Part shown: positions 20,431 through 32,245 of the stretch, one piece after another
Numbering within the stretch: position 1 is the stretch's first letter
Layout: every line of letters starts with the position of its first letter
Assembly (NCBI GenBank): GCA_039707655.1
Contig: CM077666.1
Location: 394,215,886-394,279,885 of the forward strand
Reading direction: 5' to 3'
Source: Elymus sibiricus
Lineage: Eukaryota; Streptophyta; Magnoliopsida; Poales; Poaceae
DNA length: 64,000 nucleotides
Translations under genes and position numbers: made by a program
Notes under the pieces: model-generated
Databases searched by the model: none
The model's input: the letters and a program-made list of their open reading frames with translations, nothing else
What the model was told of the DNA's origin: nothing

Positions 20431-22478
20431 AAATAATCATGCGAAAGACAAAGTTAGGCAGTGCATATATATCAAATATTTAGCTTTGGCAGCGCAAGTT
20501 GCGTGCAGAGGGGTGCCGACTCGGGTTCGTCCGAGCCCCCTTCAGTCTTTTTCGTGTCCCCTCCACCCTTTGGCTTTTGCTCTCGCCAGTCGGACAGCCG
20601 GGAGCCGGTCTGTAGCTGAGGCGAAGAGTGGGCCGCGGAGTGGAGCATACAGTACTCGGACTCTAGGAGCAGATTCGACCGAGCAGATACTCGCAAAGGA
20701 AACGACCGGGTCGCCCAAGCCGTTTTCTTCCCCGGATGTTTTTCGCGTGGGGTGACCTCCAGCTTTTGCTCTCGCTAGCCGGACAGCCGGGAGCCGGTCT
20801 GTAGCTGAGACGAAGAGTGGGCCTTTGGTACCGCGCACGCTACTAAGCCGTCCGCGGGGAAAATGAATGGGGCCAAACGGCAAGCCTCCGGGCCAAGACT
20901 AGCTGGTGCCGGGGTAAATAGCAGTGCAACTAGAAAGAAGCGGAGGTGGCCCCCGAGGGTCACTCGGGGTTATCCGTTCTTGCGCGCGGTGCGAAGATAT
21001 GCGAACGAGTAGCTCACATTGGTTTTTTGACGTAGACAGGTCGGAGGAGCCGCTGGCGGGCGGCCCGAGCCTCCGGGCGGTCGAGGGGCGCCCCAGCCGG
21101 TCGGGCCCGACCGGCCAGGCGTCGAAACGGACTGGCGACGAAGAGGGCAGGCGTCCGGGCCGGCTCTCCAGCCGGCCTGACGTCGAAGCGGGCAGGCGGC
21201 CAGGCCGGCTTGCCAGGCGGACGGGCGGCGACGCAGGACAGTTGGCGCAGCGGACGTCTTTTTTATTCTGTCTCTCTTTTTCCAGCCGGTCTTTTTTTTT
21301 AGAGGAGCTGGCCCCTTGACTTTTCTTTTTCTCACCCGGCTGGGCAGGGGAGCACACAGCGCGGGGCAGCGGAGCAGCCGACGCGGGAGGCCCGGAGCGG
21401 AGACGGCGCAGGAGGCCGGGCCGGAGACGGCTGGGCGAGCGGACGGCTACCCGGAGCCGGCCCGGGGCTGGTGCGGAGCAGAACGCGGGGCGCGGCGCGG
21501 AGGCGGAGCGGCAGGCGAAGGCGGAGCGGCGCGCGACCGGAGGTGGAGAGACACGAGGCCGGACGGAGGTGAGGCGGGCCGGACGCCGGCGTGCTAGGGC
21601 CGGGTCGACGAGGCGACGAGCCGGCCAGCCGGCGTGCGGGGGCCAGGTCGACGAGGCGGTCGAGGCGAGGCGAAGCCGGCCCGCGGGAGCCGGCGGGCGG
21701 GCGAAGCGGCTCGGCAGGGGCAGAGCAGGCCGGCGCAGTGGGTGCGCGCGAAGGTTGCGGGCGCGGGGAGCCGGACCCGGCCAGGCGCGACCGCGGGAGG
21801 CCGGCCGGGCGAGGCGGCGCGGGAGGCGGCCGGGAGGAGCAGACAGCCAGGCGGGGGGAGCCGGACCCGGCCAGGCGCGACCATGGGAGGCCGGGACGGG
21901 CGGAGCCGTTGCCGCGTGCGGGAGCGGAGGCGCTCAGCCGGGCTCGGCCGAGGCGCGGCCTGGAGCCGTCAGGGGCACGTGGGAGGAGGGAGATGCCGCT
22001 GGAGAGGGAGCACGGGGCGATGCTGGGGGCCTGCAGGGGCGGCTCGGGGAAGCAGCAGCTCGGCCGCTGCTGGGGCTCGGGGACTTGCACGGACGCAAGG
22101 AAACCACGGATGCGTGGACGTGTCCAGGCGTTGGGGGATTTTTCTTGGAGCGAAGGGGGCTGAGCTGAGCGAGGCCGACCGGATCTGGCGAGGGGAGCTC
22201 GGGCTGAGAGGTGGCTGGGATCGAGGGAGTTGTGCGAACATAGCGGATGCGCGAGCGTGCGGGAGCCGGAGCGAAGCAGCTGCGGTGGAGAGCGGACGCG
22301 AGGCCGCGGACGGAGCAGCGCGCGGAGGAACGCGAGCGCGCCGCCGCGGACGGAGCAGCGCGCGGAGGCACGCGAGCACGCCGCCTCTGGACGGCGGCGA
22401 CGTCGCGGGAGTGGTGATGAAGAAGGTCCCGCCCGGACCGTGGTTCCAGCAGCAGCTTGCCCCACGGTGGGCGCCAAC
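20431..22478. other. T2 GC-rich non-coding internal region
   Basis: Very GC-rich sequence with many short gccgg, gaggcggg and ggagccgg words; ggagccggacccggccaggc occurs twice (about 21768 and 21858). Two related stretches at 20570-20625 and 20763-20815 share ccgggagccggtctgtagct. No conserved protein motif is recognised in any frame. Confidence 0.6.
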
Positions 22479-23416
22479 TGTCGTGGTATTCTCACAGGGG
22501 GTGCGTGATTCACGGCAGATGCCATGATATGGCTTTAGGTGAGGGCAAGTCTGCGGTGGAGATCCGGGACGGGTATGGGCAAACAGCACGCGGTGGTTTA
22601 CCCAGGTTCGGGGCCCTCCTTGGGAGGTAACACCCCTACTCCTGCATGTCTGATGTATATGTGGAGTATATGGTAGTACATGGTTGCTCCTGGAGCTGTA
22701 TGGAGGAGGAAGAAGGAGGCACTGAGCTCTCCTCTTCTCCTGTATGTGTGTAGAACGAGAGGGAGAGAAGTGGCGTGAGAGCCTGGTGGCTCGTGCGTGG
22801 CTTGCCTGTGAGGCCTCCCCTGGTGCTCCTTATAAAGGGGAGCCCAGGGGACAAAGGGGTGGCCCACATGCACACTATTGGGGGAACACCTGATGGGTGA
22901 ACAGTGCAGCCGCTAAATCTACAGTACCAGCCGCTAAATGTGCAGTGCGTGGCCGTCTTGTCCGCGCAGTCCGACGGGACGTTGTGGTTATCTTCGAGTG
23001 GCAGGCCAGCTGGCTCCAGGTGGCCAGCCGGACGAGTTGCCGGGTTGCCAGCCGGACGGGCTCCACCCGGATGGCTCCACCCGGACGGCTCCACCCGAAT
23101 GGCTCCAGCCGGATGGGCTCCACCCAGATGGCTCGACCCGGATGGCTTGACCCGGATTGGGAACCCGAATTGGGGACCCGGATTGGGGACCCGGACCCGG
23201 ATTGGGGACCCGGACCTGGATTGGGAACCCGGACCCGGATTGGGGACCCGGACCCGGATTGGGGACCCGGACCCGGATTGGGAACCCGGACCCGGATGAA
23301 CAGTGCCAGGGTGAACAGTGCCAGGCAGATTGCCAGGTCGCCAGGGGATGCTTCCCTGGCAAAATTGAAGTGTCGATTCGCCGTCTTGGGCCTACCCGGG
23401 GGTCATCCCCCCGACA
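22479..23416 (-). repeat. T2 5' LTR
   Basis: 938 bp with the same ends as the other T2 LTR. It has one extra ~19-bp repeat unit in the acccggattgggga cluster (23150-23297), which explains part of the length difference. A TATA-type cttataaagg lies at about 22829-22838 (minus strand: CCTTTATAAG). Confidence 0.9.
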
Positions 23417-24579
23417 CTAGGGATCAAAGCCCTACCAAATTGACTCGATTACATGATAAATCTCATCCAACCCATCACCGTCCAGCAAGCCTACGAAGGA
23501 ATTACTCACGCCCGGTGGTGAGCATCATGAAATTGGTGATGGAGGATGGTTGATGATGACGTCGGCGTCGAATTCCCCTCTCCGGAGCCCCGAACGGACT
23601 CCGGATCAGCCCTCCCTATGAAGAACAGGAGGTGGCAGTGGCTCCATATCGTAAAACATGATGAAACTTCTTCTCTTCTTTTTTTCAGGGAAAGAGAATT
23701 TATAGCATTGTAATTAGGTCAGACGGCCGCCTGTGGGCCCCACAAGGCATCAGGGCGCGCCCTAGGAGGGGGTCGCGCCCTGTTGCCTTGTGGGCAGCAG
23801 GTGGCCCCCCTTCTATTAATTCTTGCACCAATATTTTTTTTATATTCCATACAAATTCTCCAAAAAGTTTTGTCCAAATCCGAGAAATTTGATTTCTGCA
23901 CAAAAACAACACCATGGTAGTTCTAATGAAAACAGCGTCAGTCCGGGTTAGTTTCATTCAAATCATGCAAATTAGAGTCCAAAACAAGAGCAAAAGTGTT
24001 TGGAAAAGTAGATACGACGGAGACATATCACATACCAAGGAGTAATTCCTCAAAACAGTTTCAGAAACGGAGTTCCGAGCAAGGAGATCGAAAATCAGAG
24101 CAAAAATGAGCAAGAACACGGGCTTGGGAGCAAGTTTGAATTTTTCTGGAGGAAGAAGAAGGAGATGGGTGGCTGGCATAAGTCAGTGGGTCCCTGTGGG
24201 ACCCACAAGTCCGCTAGGCACGCCAGGGGGTGGGCGCACCCTGTGGGCTTGTGGCTCATAGGTGCACCCCCCTGGGGTGTGTTCAATGCCAAAAATTCTT
24301 AAATATTCTGGAAAAAATCATACTAAATTTTCATGGCATTCTGAGAATTTTTATTTTTGGGACATTTTTTATTTCACAGAAAATTCAGAAAACAGGATAA
24401 TCATGGCATTTATTTTATTCTACTAAAAATAACACAGAGAAAAAGGTGGGTACAAAAGGTTGTTCTTACTAAATTCATCGACCACATGTCCCTCAAAAAG
24501 AATTCATTAATAAGGTTGATCAAGTCTTATTAACAAACTATTTTCGAATGACATGAAACCGAAGAATTTTCATATAACA

Positions 24580-27203
24580 CTAAGTTACCTCAATGGGGAT
24601 ATGCATCTCCCCAACAATAAGAATTTCATATTTCTTCTTGACAGTAGGGAGAGGAAATTTGAATCCCCCAATAGTGATTGTCAAAACCTTTTCAATACAA
24701 TTGATACCATTCACTGAAGTTTGTTTCTTCGGAAAATAAACCGTATGCTCATTACCATTGACATGAAAAGTAACCTTGCTTTTGTTGCAATCAATAACAG
24801 CCCCTGGAATATTCAAAAAGGGTCTACCGAGGATAATCGACATGTTGTCGTCCTCGGGCATATCAAGTATAAGAAAGTCTGTTAAGATAGTAACATTTGC
24901 AACTACAACGGGAACATCCTCGCAAATTCCAATAGGTATAGCAGTGGATTTATCAGCCATTTGCAAAGATATTTCAGTAGGTGTGAGCTTATTCAAATCA
25001 AGTCTTTTATATAAGGAGACAGGCATAACACAAACACTGGCTCCCAAATCGCATAAAGCGGTTTTAACATAACTTCTTATTAGTGACAATATCTTTCATG
25101 TATTTAGCATGGGGAGACATTTTCAACATATCAATCAAGCGAGTGCGCAAAATGACAGGTCTAAGCATTTCAACAAAGCGCTCAAAATCTTCATCATCCT
25201 TGTTTTTAGATGGTTTAGTAGGGAAAGGCATAGGTTTTTGAACCCATGGTTTTCTTTCTTTCCCCTGTTTTCTAGCCACAAAGTCTCTTTTATCATATCT
25301 TTTATTCTTAGGAGGTGGGTTATCAAGATCAACAGCAGGTTCTATTTCTACATCATTATCTGGTTGAGCATCAACATGAACATCATCATTATCATTATCA
25401 TTATCCTTATCATTATCATTATCATTATCACTAGGTGGATGTTCATTACCAGATTGTGTCTCAGCATCAGAAATAGAAGCATCATTATGATTCTCAGGAG
25501 GTTTTCTATCTCAGGTTCACTAGAAGCATGCAAAGTCCTATCATTTTTCTTTTTCTTTTTCTTCTTAGATGGACTAGGTGCATCAATATTAATTCTCTTA
25601 GAATCTTGTTCAATTCTTTTAGGATGACCTTCAGGATATAGAGGATCCTGAGTCATGCTACCTCCTCTAGTAACAACTCTAACAGCATGATAATTCTTTT
25701 TATTATTCATCTCATCAAGCAAATCATTTTGTGACTTAGCAATTTTTTCTAACTGAGTCTGAACCATAGAAGCATGTTTACTCAAGCATTTAACATCATT
25801 AGCAGTTCTAAACATCAAATCACTCAAGCGTTCAATCATGATGGCATTTCGTTTTAGTGTTCCTGTTTAATGATGTAATTATCAAATTCATATAGGCATT
25901 GACTAGTTGGTTTATTATATGGAATATCACCTTCATCAAATCTAGTGAGAGATTTTACCTTTACTACCTGTGTCGGGATGTCGAGCCCATGTATTTCTTC
26001 AATAGGTGGTAAATTCTTAACATCTTCAGCTTTAATACCTTTTTCCTTCATAGATTTCTTATTTTCTTGCATATCTTCTGGACTGAGGAATAGAATACCT
26101 CTCTTCTTCGGAGTTGGCTTAGGTGGTGGTTCAGGAAGTGTCCAATCATCGGCATTTCTCAATATGTTATTCAATAATACTTCGGCCTACCCAACAGTTC
26201 TTTCCCTGAAACCACAACCAGCACAACTATCTAGGTAGTCCCTAGAAGCATTGGCTAGTCCATTATAAAAGATATCAAGTATTTCATTTTTCTTAAGAGG
26301 ATGATCGAGCAAAGCATTAAGTAACTGGAGAAGCCTCCCCTGAGCTTGAGGGAGATTCTCTTCTTCAGTTTGCACAAAGTTAAATATTTCCTGTAAGGCA
26401 GCTTGCTTCTTATGAGCAGGAAAATATTTTTCAGAGAAGTAATATATCATATCCTGGGGACTACGCACACAACCAGGAGCAAGAGTATTAAACCATTTCT
26501 TAGCATCACCCTTCAATGAGAAAGGAAACAACTTAAGAATATAATAATAGCGAATTTTTTCCTCATGAGCAAACAGGGTGGCAATATCATTCAACTTAGT
26601 AAGGTGTGCCACAACAGTTTCAGTTTCATAACCATGAAAAGGATCAGATTCAACCAAAGTAATTAACTCAGGATCGACAGAGAATTAATAATCCCTATCA
26701 GTAACAAATATGGGAGAAGTAGCAAACTTAGGATCATATTTCATAGATTTTTCTTTCATCTCAGCAAGCAATTTTATAACCTCATCTCTATCATTACAAG
26801 CAAGAATTGCCCTAGTTGTCTCTCTATCAAAAACCTAACCGTCAGATGTTTCAGGCATTTCAATTCTAGTAGGAGAGCTAGGCATAATAGGTGAATCATA
26901 ATTTTCAAGAGTTTCAACATTTTCAGTTTCTTTAGCTTTAGCAATTTGTTCATCAAGAAATTCACCAAGTGGCACAGTATTATCAAGCATAGTACTAGCA
27001 TCATCATAAGTATCATTCATAGTAGAAGTAGTATCATCAATAACTTGCGACATATCAGAATGAATAGCAGGTGGTGCTGTCGCAAGCCTACTCAAAACAA
27101 AAGGTGAATCAAGTGCGGAGCTAGATGGCAGTTCCTTACCTCCCCTCGTCTTAGAGGGAACGATCTTGGTCTTAGCATCTTTCAGATTCTTCATAGTGAT
27201 CAA
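24580..27203 (-). pseudogene. Element B gag-protease, heavily broken
   Basis: Same protein as in A but in pieces: N-terminus 26835-27203, capsid 26187-26657, linker 25854-26174 and 25348-25839, and protease 24580-25089 (IRSYVKTALCDLGASVCVMP, with the canonical DLGAS active site). Differences from A: a ~24-bp insertion near 26825-26850 that brings a stop; a stop in the capsid lead-in (DY*) near 26686; a TAG after the capsid near 26187; a deletion around 25855 removing the FNMYVSNQLKQ stretch; a frameshift near 25500; and a ~115-120-bp deletion at 25078-25085 between linker and protease. A GAT/AAT microsatellite at 25381-25430 lengthens the Asp/Asn run. Confidence 0.85.
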
Positions 27204-27241
27204 CAGATATAAATCCCAAGTGACTCAACAGATAGAGCTAT

Positions 27242-27261
27242 GCTCCCCGGCAACGGCGCCA
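27242..27261 (-). other. Element B primer-binding site
   Basis: Minus strand TGGCGCCGTTGCCGGGGAGC, 11 bp inside the LTR end at 27273. Confidence 0.8.
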
Positions 27262-27729
27262 GAAAAAGGTCTTGATAACCCACAAGTATAGGGGATCGCA
27301 ACAGTTTTCGCGGGTAGTATTTCACCAGATTTATTGATTCGACAGAAGGGGAGCCAAAGAATATTTGCGAGTATTAGCAGTTGAGTTGTCAATTCAACCA
27401 CACCTGGAGAACTAAATGTCTGTAGCAAAGTGTTTAGTAGCACAGTAGTATGATAGTTTCAAGAGCAAAAGTGACAGTAGCAGTAGTAACAAAGGCAGTA
27501 ACAGTAGCAGCAACGAAAGTAACTTAGCAAAGATCAATATGCGAAAAGCATAGGCATTGGATCAGTGATGGATAATTATGTTGGATGACATTCGTCATGT
27601 AACAGTCACAACCTAGGGCGATACGCAATAGCTCCAATTCATCAATGTAATGTAGGCATGTGTTCTGTATATAGTCATACGTGCTTATAGTAAGAACTTG
27701 CATGACATCTTTTGTCCTACCCTCCCGTG

Positions 27730-28642
27730 TGTCGGGCCCATGGAACCCAGGGTACCCCGGCCCGTCTACCTTTGGCCCAGGGCGCAACGCCTAGCAGAGG
27801 CCCAACAGGCGGCCACCAGCGGACATCTTAGACAAGACCCCTCATGAGGCCCCGGCCTCCTGAGGACCCCTCCTCTCGGAGCGGGCGAGTAGGAATCGGC
27901 CACGACTTTGCCAAGAGCCTCGCGAGGCCCCCTCGTGAGGCAGCCTCCTGAGGTTGCGTCCTGAGGCACCCTCCCGAGGACACGCCAGATGAGCTGTTCG
28001 GCTCAGTCACGCGGTCTCGTGCCCATCACGTGGGCGACGCGTGCGGCGACAAACGGTGACAGAGGCCGTGCCCGCAGGCACGGATGAAGATGGTTTCCCC
28101 TTTTGTGCTAAGGGAGCAAGGCCAGCAATCCACTTCCCAAAGCAACCCCCAAAGGTTGCCCGATCGGCAAAAGAAGACCAAGACGGTGGGCGCACAGGGC
28201 GGAGGTCATCACCGAGCCCACCGGCGCGTCATGGATCATGCTTTTGCAGGCGAAGACCGCCTTTAGTCAGGATAGCCTGAGCGCCTGTCCCCCTTCAAAA
28301 CCCACCAAGTGTGGCAACCCTTCCCGCCTAAGTTTTCAAGGGGGAAAAGGACCAGGGCAGGTATAAAGGGGCAGAGCTGCCGCTGTAGAAGGGGCTTCGA
28401 TCATCTCTTCCTCACAACACCTTGTAATCTCTCTCACCAGAGCAATCCCAACCAAGCAGGAGTAGGGTTTTACACTGCAAGGTGGCCCGAACCTGGGTAA
28501 ACCGCTGAGTCCACGGTCCGCTCCTGCTCACACGCTCTCGCCATAGCTTTGCCATAGTTTGGCTGTGGTAGGGGACGAGGAGGTAGGAACGAGCTCACCC
28601 CAGTGTTTGAACCTTTGGGTCCCCGGAGCCCCAACTCTGACA
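27730..28642 (+). repeat. Element C 5' LTR
   Basis: 913 bp, TGTCGGGCCCATGG... to ...CCCCAACTCTGACA. It contains many gcctcctgagg/cctcgcgagg words and a clear TATA box. Confidence 0.85.
28362..28368 (+). promoter_or_regulatory. TATA box of the element C 5' LTR
   Basis: TATAAAG in the context gggcaggtataaaggggcag, about 280 bp before the LTR end, a usual place for the LTR promoter. Confidence 0.65.
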
Positions 28643-28644
28643 TT

Positions 28645-28664
28645 TGGTGCGCCAGGTAGGGGTG
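28645..28664 (+). other. Element C primer-binding site
   Basis: tggtgcgccaggtaggggtg lies immediately after the LTR end at 28642. The form gcgccaggtaggggg is common beside plant Tat-type LTRs. Confidence 0.65.
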
Positions 28665-28705
28665 TGCTACTATTCTTCCGCTCCATCCTCCACTCCACCA
28701 GCATC

Positions 28706-30454
28706 ATGGCCGACGCTCGTCGCCAGTGCGCTGAGCGTAGGGCTGGCCGCATGGCCCAGATGAAGCCGGTGGCCCACGGCAACCGCCACCGCCCTGTCGA
28801 GACCACAGCTGCTGCCGCCACCGACCCCGCTGCCCGTGAGCAGCAGGACTCTTCCCTGCACCCCTCCGTGCAGGCGAACGGCCACACCGCCATGGCCTCT
28901 TCCTCCCTCGCCCACCGTGGGCTGCCGAACGTGCAGGCCGCGCTACTCATGGCGCGCGAGCTGATCCACTACCGTCCAGCTGATGCCGGCTATGACGCCT
29001 GGCTTGGTCGCATCACCGAGCTCGTCAACGCCACTGGAGACTCTCTGGCGCCTTCCCACTCACTCTGCCCTCCGCTGTCCTGTGCTGGGGACGTGGCGCA
29101 TGGCGCTCCCCTGCCACCTACTCTGCGCGACGAGCTCGGCGGGCCCCAGTGTAATGCGCGGGCGCGCGAGCCGTCCCATGGCGCGTCCTCACCGGTCCGA
29201 GATGAGGCCAGCTGCCAGATCATTCATTGTGTGCCGCCCGATGCGTGGGTGCTCCTCGAGCAGCAGCGCCAGCACCAATACTGAGTCGTCCAGGAAGTCG
29301 CGGCGGCTGGGCGCCAGAACCGTGCCGCCCTCGCTGGCGGAGTTCCTTCAAGCGGTGTGGGCTGCCGTGCCTTCACTCGCAAGCTACGTCGGGTGGTGTG
29401 GCCCACGAAGTTCAAGCCAGAACTGCCTCCGCGCTACGACGGCACCCCCAACCCCACGGAGTTCCTTCAGCTCTACGCGCTGAGCGTCGAGGCGGCGAAT
29501 GGCGATGACAAGGTCATGGCGAACTAGTTCCCCATGGCCCTCAAGGACGGCCTGCGCTCCTGGCTCATGAACCTCCCTGAGGCGTCGATCTTGTCATGGG
29601 CCAAGCTCTGCAGCCAGTTCGTCGCCAACTTCAAGGGCACGCAAGACCACTCCCTCACCATCAATGACCTGCAGCACGTGCAGCAGCGCCCAGATGAGAC
29701 CCTCTGCAAGTACATCCAGCGCTTCAGCCAAGTGCGCAATAAGATCCCGCGCGCCTCCGACATGGCCATCATCGCTGCGTTCTCCACCGGCGTCATAGAC
29801 ATCAAGATGCGCGAGAAGCTCGCCATCAATGATGAGCTGGACTCAGTGCTTGAGCTATTCGACCTAGCTGACAAGTGCGCCAAGGCTGAAGAAGGTCGCC
29901 TCTTCGTCCACCGCGACCCCGAGGCGGCGCTCGATGCCGCCAAGGCCAAGAACAAGGACGTCAAGCTCAAGGACCCTGCCTTGCTTGCGGCAAAGCCCGA
30001 GCAGAAGCACGGCCGTGACCGCGACGAACCATGAAAGGATGGCCGGCTGCTCTGCGCCTACCACAACATGCGCTCCCACAGCACTGAAGACTGCCAGGAG
30101 CTCAAGCTGCTCCGCGACGAGTGCCAGGGCCACCGAGACGACAGCAACGGCCGCGGTGCCGGTCGCGGAGGTGGACGCAGCGGCAACCACTGGGATGGCC
30201 ACAACGGCAATGGCAACTTCCGCCAGGGCTTGCGCGACCAACCTCGTGAGGCCGCTTGGTGCGACCAGCCTCGTGAGGCTGCCTGGCGCGACCAGCCTCG
30301 TGAGGCAAACCCCCAGGCCAATGCCGCTCTCCCACCGCTGCCGCCGCCACCCTGGAGGAATGACGTCAACCAACCTGACAAGGGCGCTGGGGGCTACCAG
30401 GAGCCTCGCGCGGTGGCCTGCATCCTTGGCGGGGCTCAGGCCCCCGTATCCAAC
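28706..30454 (+). pseudogene. Element C gag, one frame with three stops
   Basis: One frame runs from the ATG (28706) to the F1 insertion. In order: Ala/Arg-rich start (MADARRQCAERRAGRMAQMK); a capsid lead-in (KFKPELPPRYDGTPNPTEFL); the capsid domain (LKDGLRSWLMNLPEASILSW, LCSQFVANFKGTQDHSLTIN, DETLCKYIQRFSQVRNKIPR); and a zinc-knuckle-like segment (LCAYHNMRSHSTEDCQELK). Next is a Gly/Asp-rich tail with the unit DQPREAAW repeated. In-frame stops at 29282-29284, 29525-29527 and 30032-30034 break it. The frame continues in register across F1: GTA TCC AAC before F1, CAC CAC TTC after it. Confidence 0.85.
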
Positions 30455-32012
30455 TGATACGTCTCCAACGTATCTATAATTTTTTATTGTTCCATGCTAT
30501 TATATTATCAATCGTGGATGTTTTTCTATACATTTACAGCAATTATATATCATTTTTTGGGACTAACCTATTAACTTAGTGCCCAGTGCCAGTTGCTGTT
30601 TTCTGCCTGTTTTTGGTTTTACAGAAAATCAATACCAAGCGAAGTCCAAAGGCCACGAAACTTTTTGCAGATTTTTTTCTGGACAAGATAAACACTAGAA
30701 GCTTTGGGAGAAGACCAGATGCCAGAGGAGGTGGCCATGAGCCACCAGGGCACGCCTGGGGGGGGCAGGCGTGCCCTGGTGCCTCGTGGGCCCACCTCAG
30801 CTCCGTTTGACCTAATTCCACCACTATAAATTCCCAAAAAATCAGAAACCCTCAAGGGAGTCCACGAAATACTTTTTCCGCCACCGCAACTTTCTGTTCT
30901 CGAGAGATCCCATCTGGAGGCCTTCTCCAGTACTCCGCCGGAGGGGGAATTGATCGCGGAGGGGCTCTACATCAACCTTGCTGCCCTTCCGATGATGCGT
31001 GAGTAGTTTACCATAGACCTTTGGGTCCATAGTTAGTAGCTAGATGGCTTCTTCTCTCTTTTTGATCTTCAATACAATGTTCTACTCGCTGTTCTTGGAG
31101 TTCTATCCGATGTAATCACTTTTTGCGGTGTGTTTGTTGGGATCCGATCAATTGTGAGTTTATGATCAGATTATCCATGAATATTATTTGAGTCTTCTCT
31201 GATCTCTTTTATGCATGATTATTATAGCTTCGTATTTCTTCTCCGATCTATTGATTTGGTTTGGCCAACTAGATTGATTTATCTTGCCATGGGAAGAGGT
31301 GCTTTGTAATGGGTTCGATCTTGCGGTGCTCAATCCCAGTGACAGAAAGGGACATGACACGTATGTATCATTGCTATTAAGGTTAAAAAGATGGGGTTTA
31401 TTCATGCATGAGTTTATCTTGTCTACATCATGTCATCTTGCTTAAGGCGTTACTCCTTTCTTTTATGGACTTAATACACTAGATGCATGTTGGATATCGG
31501 TCGATGTGTGGAGTAATAGTAGTAGATGCAGGCAGGAGTCGGTCTACTTGTCTCGGACGTGATTCCTATATACATGATCATTGCCTTGGATGTCGTCATG
31601 ATTATTTGCTTTTCTATCAATTGCCCAACAGTAATTTGTCTACCCACCGTATGCTATTTTCTTGAGAGAAGCCTCTAGTGAAAACTATGGCCCCCGGGTC
31701 TATCTAAATCATATTACTAAAACCCTAAAAATACTTGCTGCAATTTTATTTTATTTTGTATTTTTGTTTCAATCTATCTATCTATCACATACAATTTAAA
31801 CTTGCAATTGACCGCCGAGGGATTGACAACCCCTCGTTTGCGTTGGGTGCAAGGATTTGTTGTTTGTGTGCAGGTAGTGCTAACGAGGTGTTGCGTGGTT
31901 CTCCTACTAGATTGATAACCTTGGTTTCATAAATGAGGGAAATACTTACCTCTGTTGCGCTGCATCATCCCTTCCTCTTTGGGGATAATACCAACGCAAG
32001 CTACAAGTAGCA
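30455..32012 (+). repeat. F1 5' LTR
   Basis: 1558 bp from TGATACGTCTCCAACGTATC to GCTACAAGTAGCA. The same LTR family occurs at 35659, 44378, 46722, 57242 and 59837. Confidence 0.92.
30825..30830 (+). promoter_or_regulatory. TATA box of the F1 5' LTR
   Basis: TATAAA in ccaccactataaattccc. The same CTATAAATT context recurs in the other LTRs of this family (35977, 44735 and minus-strand copies near 51767 and 58434). Confidence 0.6.
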
Positions 32013-32023
32013 GGAAGAATTTC

Positions 32024-32041
32024 TGGCGCCGTTGCCGGGGA
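32024..32041 (+). other. F1 primer-binding site
   Basis: tggcgccgttgccgggga, 11 bp after the LTR end, as in A and B. Confidence 0.8.
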
Positions 32042-32245
32042 GACATCATCAACGTCTATCAAGTACCTACGCATAAAACTTTCATCTCCTTGCATTTATT
32101 TTATTTTCCTTTGCCTCTCGTTTTCATCTCCCCCACTTCTAAAACAATTTTACAAAAATACAAAAATATTTGGTGTGCTATCTTTGCTTGTGTTGCCATA
32201 TGCCTTCTATTTGCTTGCATCTTCGCTTGCTAAAAATCTATTGAT

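Larger units (their letters stand above)
19178..23416 (-). mobile_element. T2: non-autonomous Tat-type LTR element nested in A
   Basis: A complete 4239-bp element with two LTRs and a 5-bp target duplication CTAGG (19173-19177 and 23417-23421). Removing it restores the A LTR. The 2.4-kb internal region (20083-22478) has no gag, protease or polymerase motif, only GC-rich sequence. Long open frames there are by-products of GC content. The PBS (minus strand, TTGGCGCCCACCGTGGGG, 22457-22476) matches that of T1, and the LTR ends match T1, so T1-type autonomous relatives are the likely source of its proteins. Confidence 0.9.
18389..24030 (-). repeat. Element A 5' LTR, split by T2
   Basis: The LTR proper is 18389-19177 plus 23417-24030, about 1.4 kb once T2 is removed. 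On the plus strand it starts TGATAACCCACAAGTATAGG and ends GTAGATACGACGGAGACATATCA. A TATA-type CTATAAATTC is on the minus strand near 23697-23706. The right end abuts element B internal sequence at 24031, where A seems to have inserted. Confidence 0.85.
24031..27272 (-). mobile_element. Element B internal region (same family as A)
   Basis: Minus-strand internal sequence parallel to 15010-18388 of A: PBS, gag-protease, then the spacer. It is interrupted at 24031 by the A LTR. The ORF1-like part found in A at 13.8-14.7 kb is not in the window for B. Confidence 0.85.

Noticed and set aside
20924..22580. Many long open frames on both strands in the GC-rich part of T2
   Set aside because: Composition is Arg/Gly/Ala/Pro-rich in all frames with no motif, as expected of about 75% GC sequence without stops. 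The region is the non-coding interior of an LTR element.
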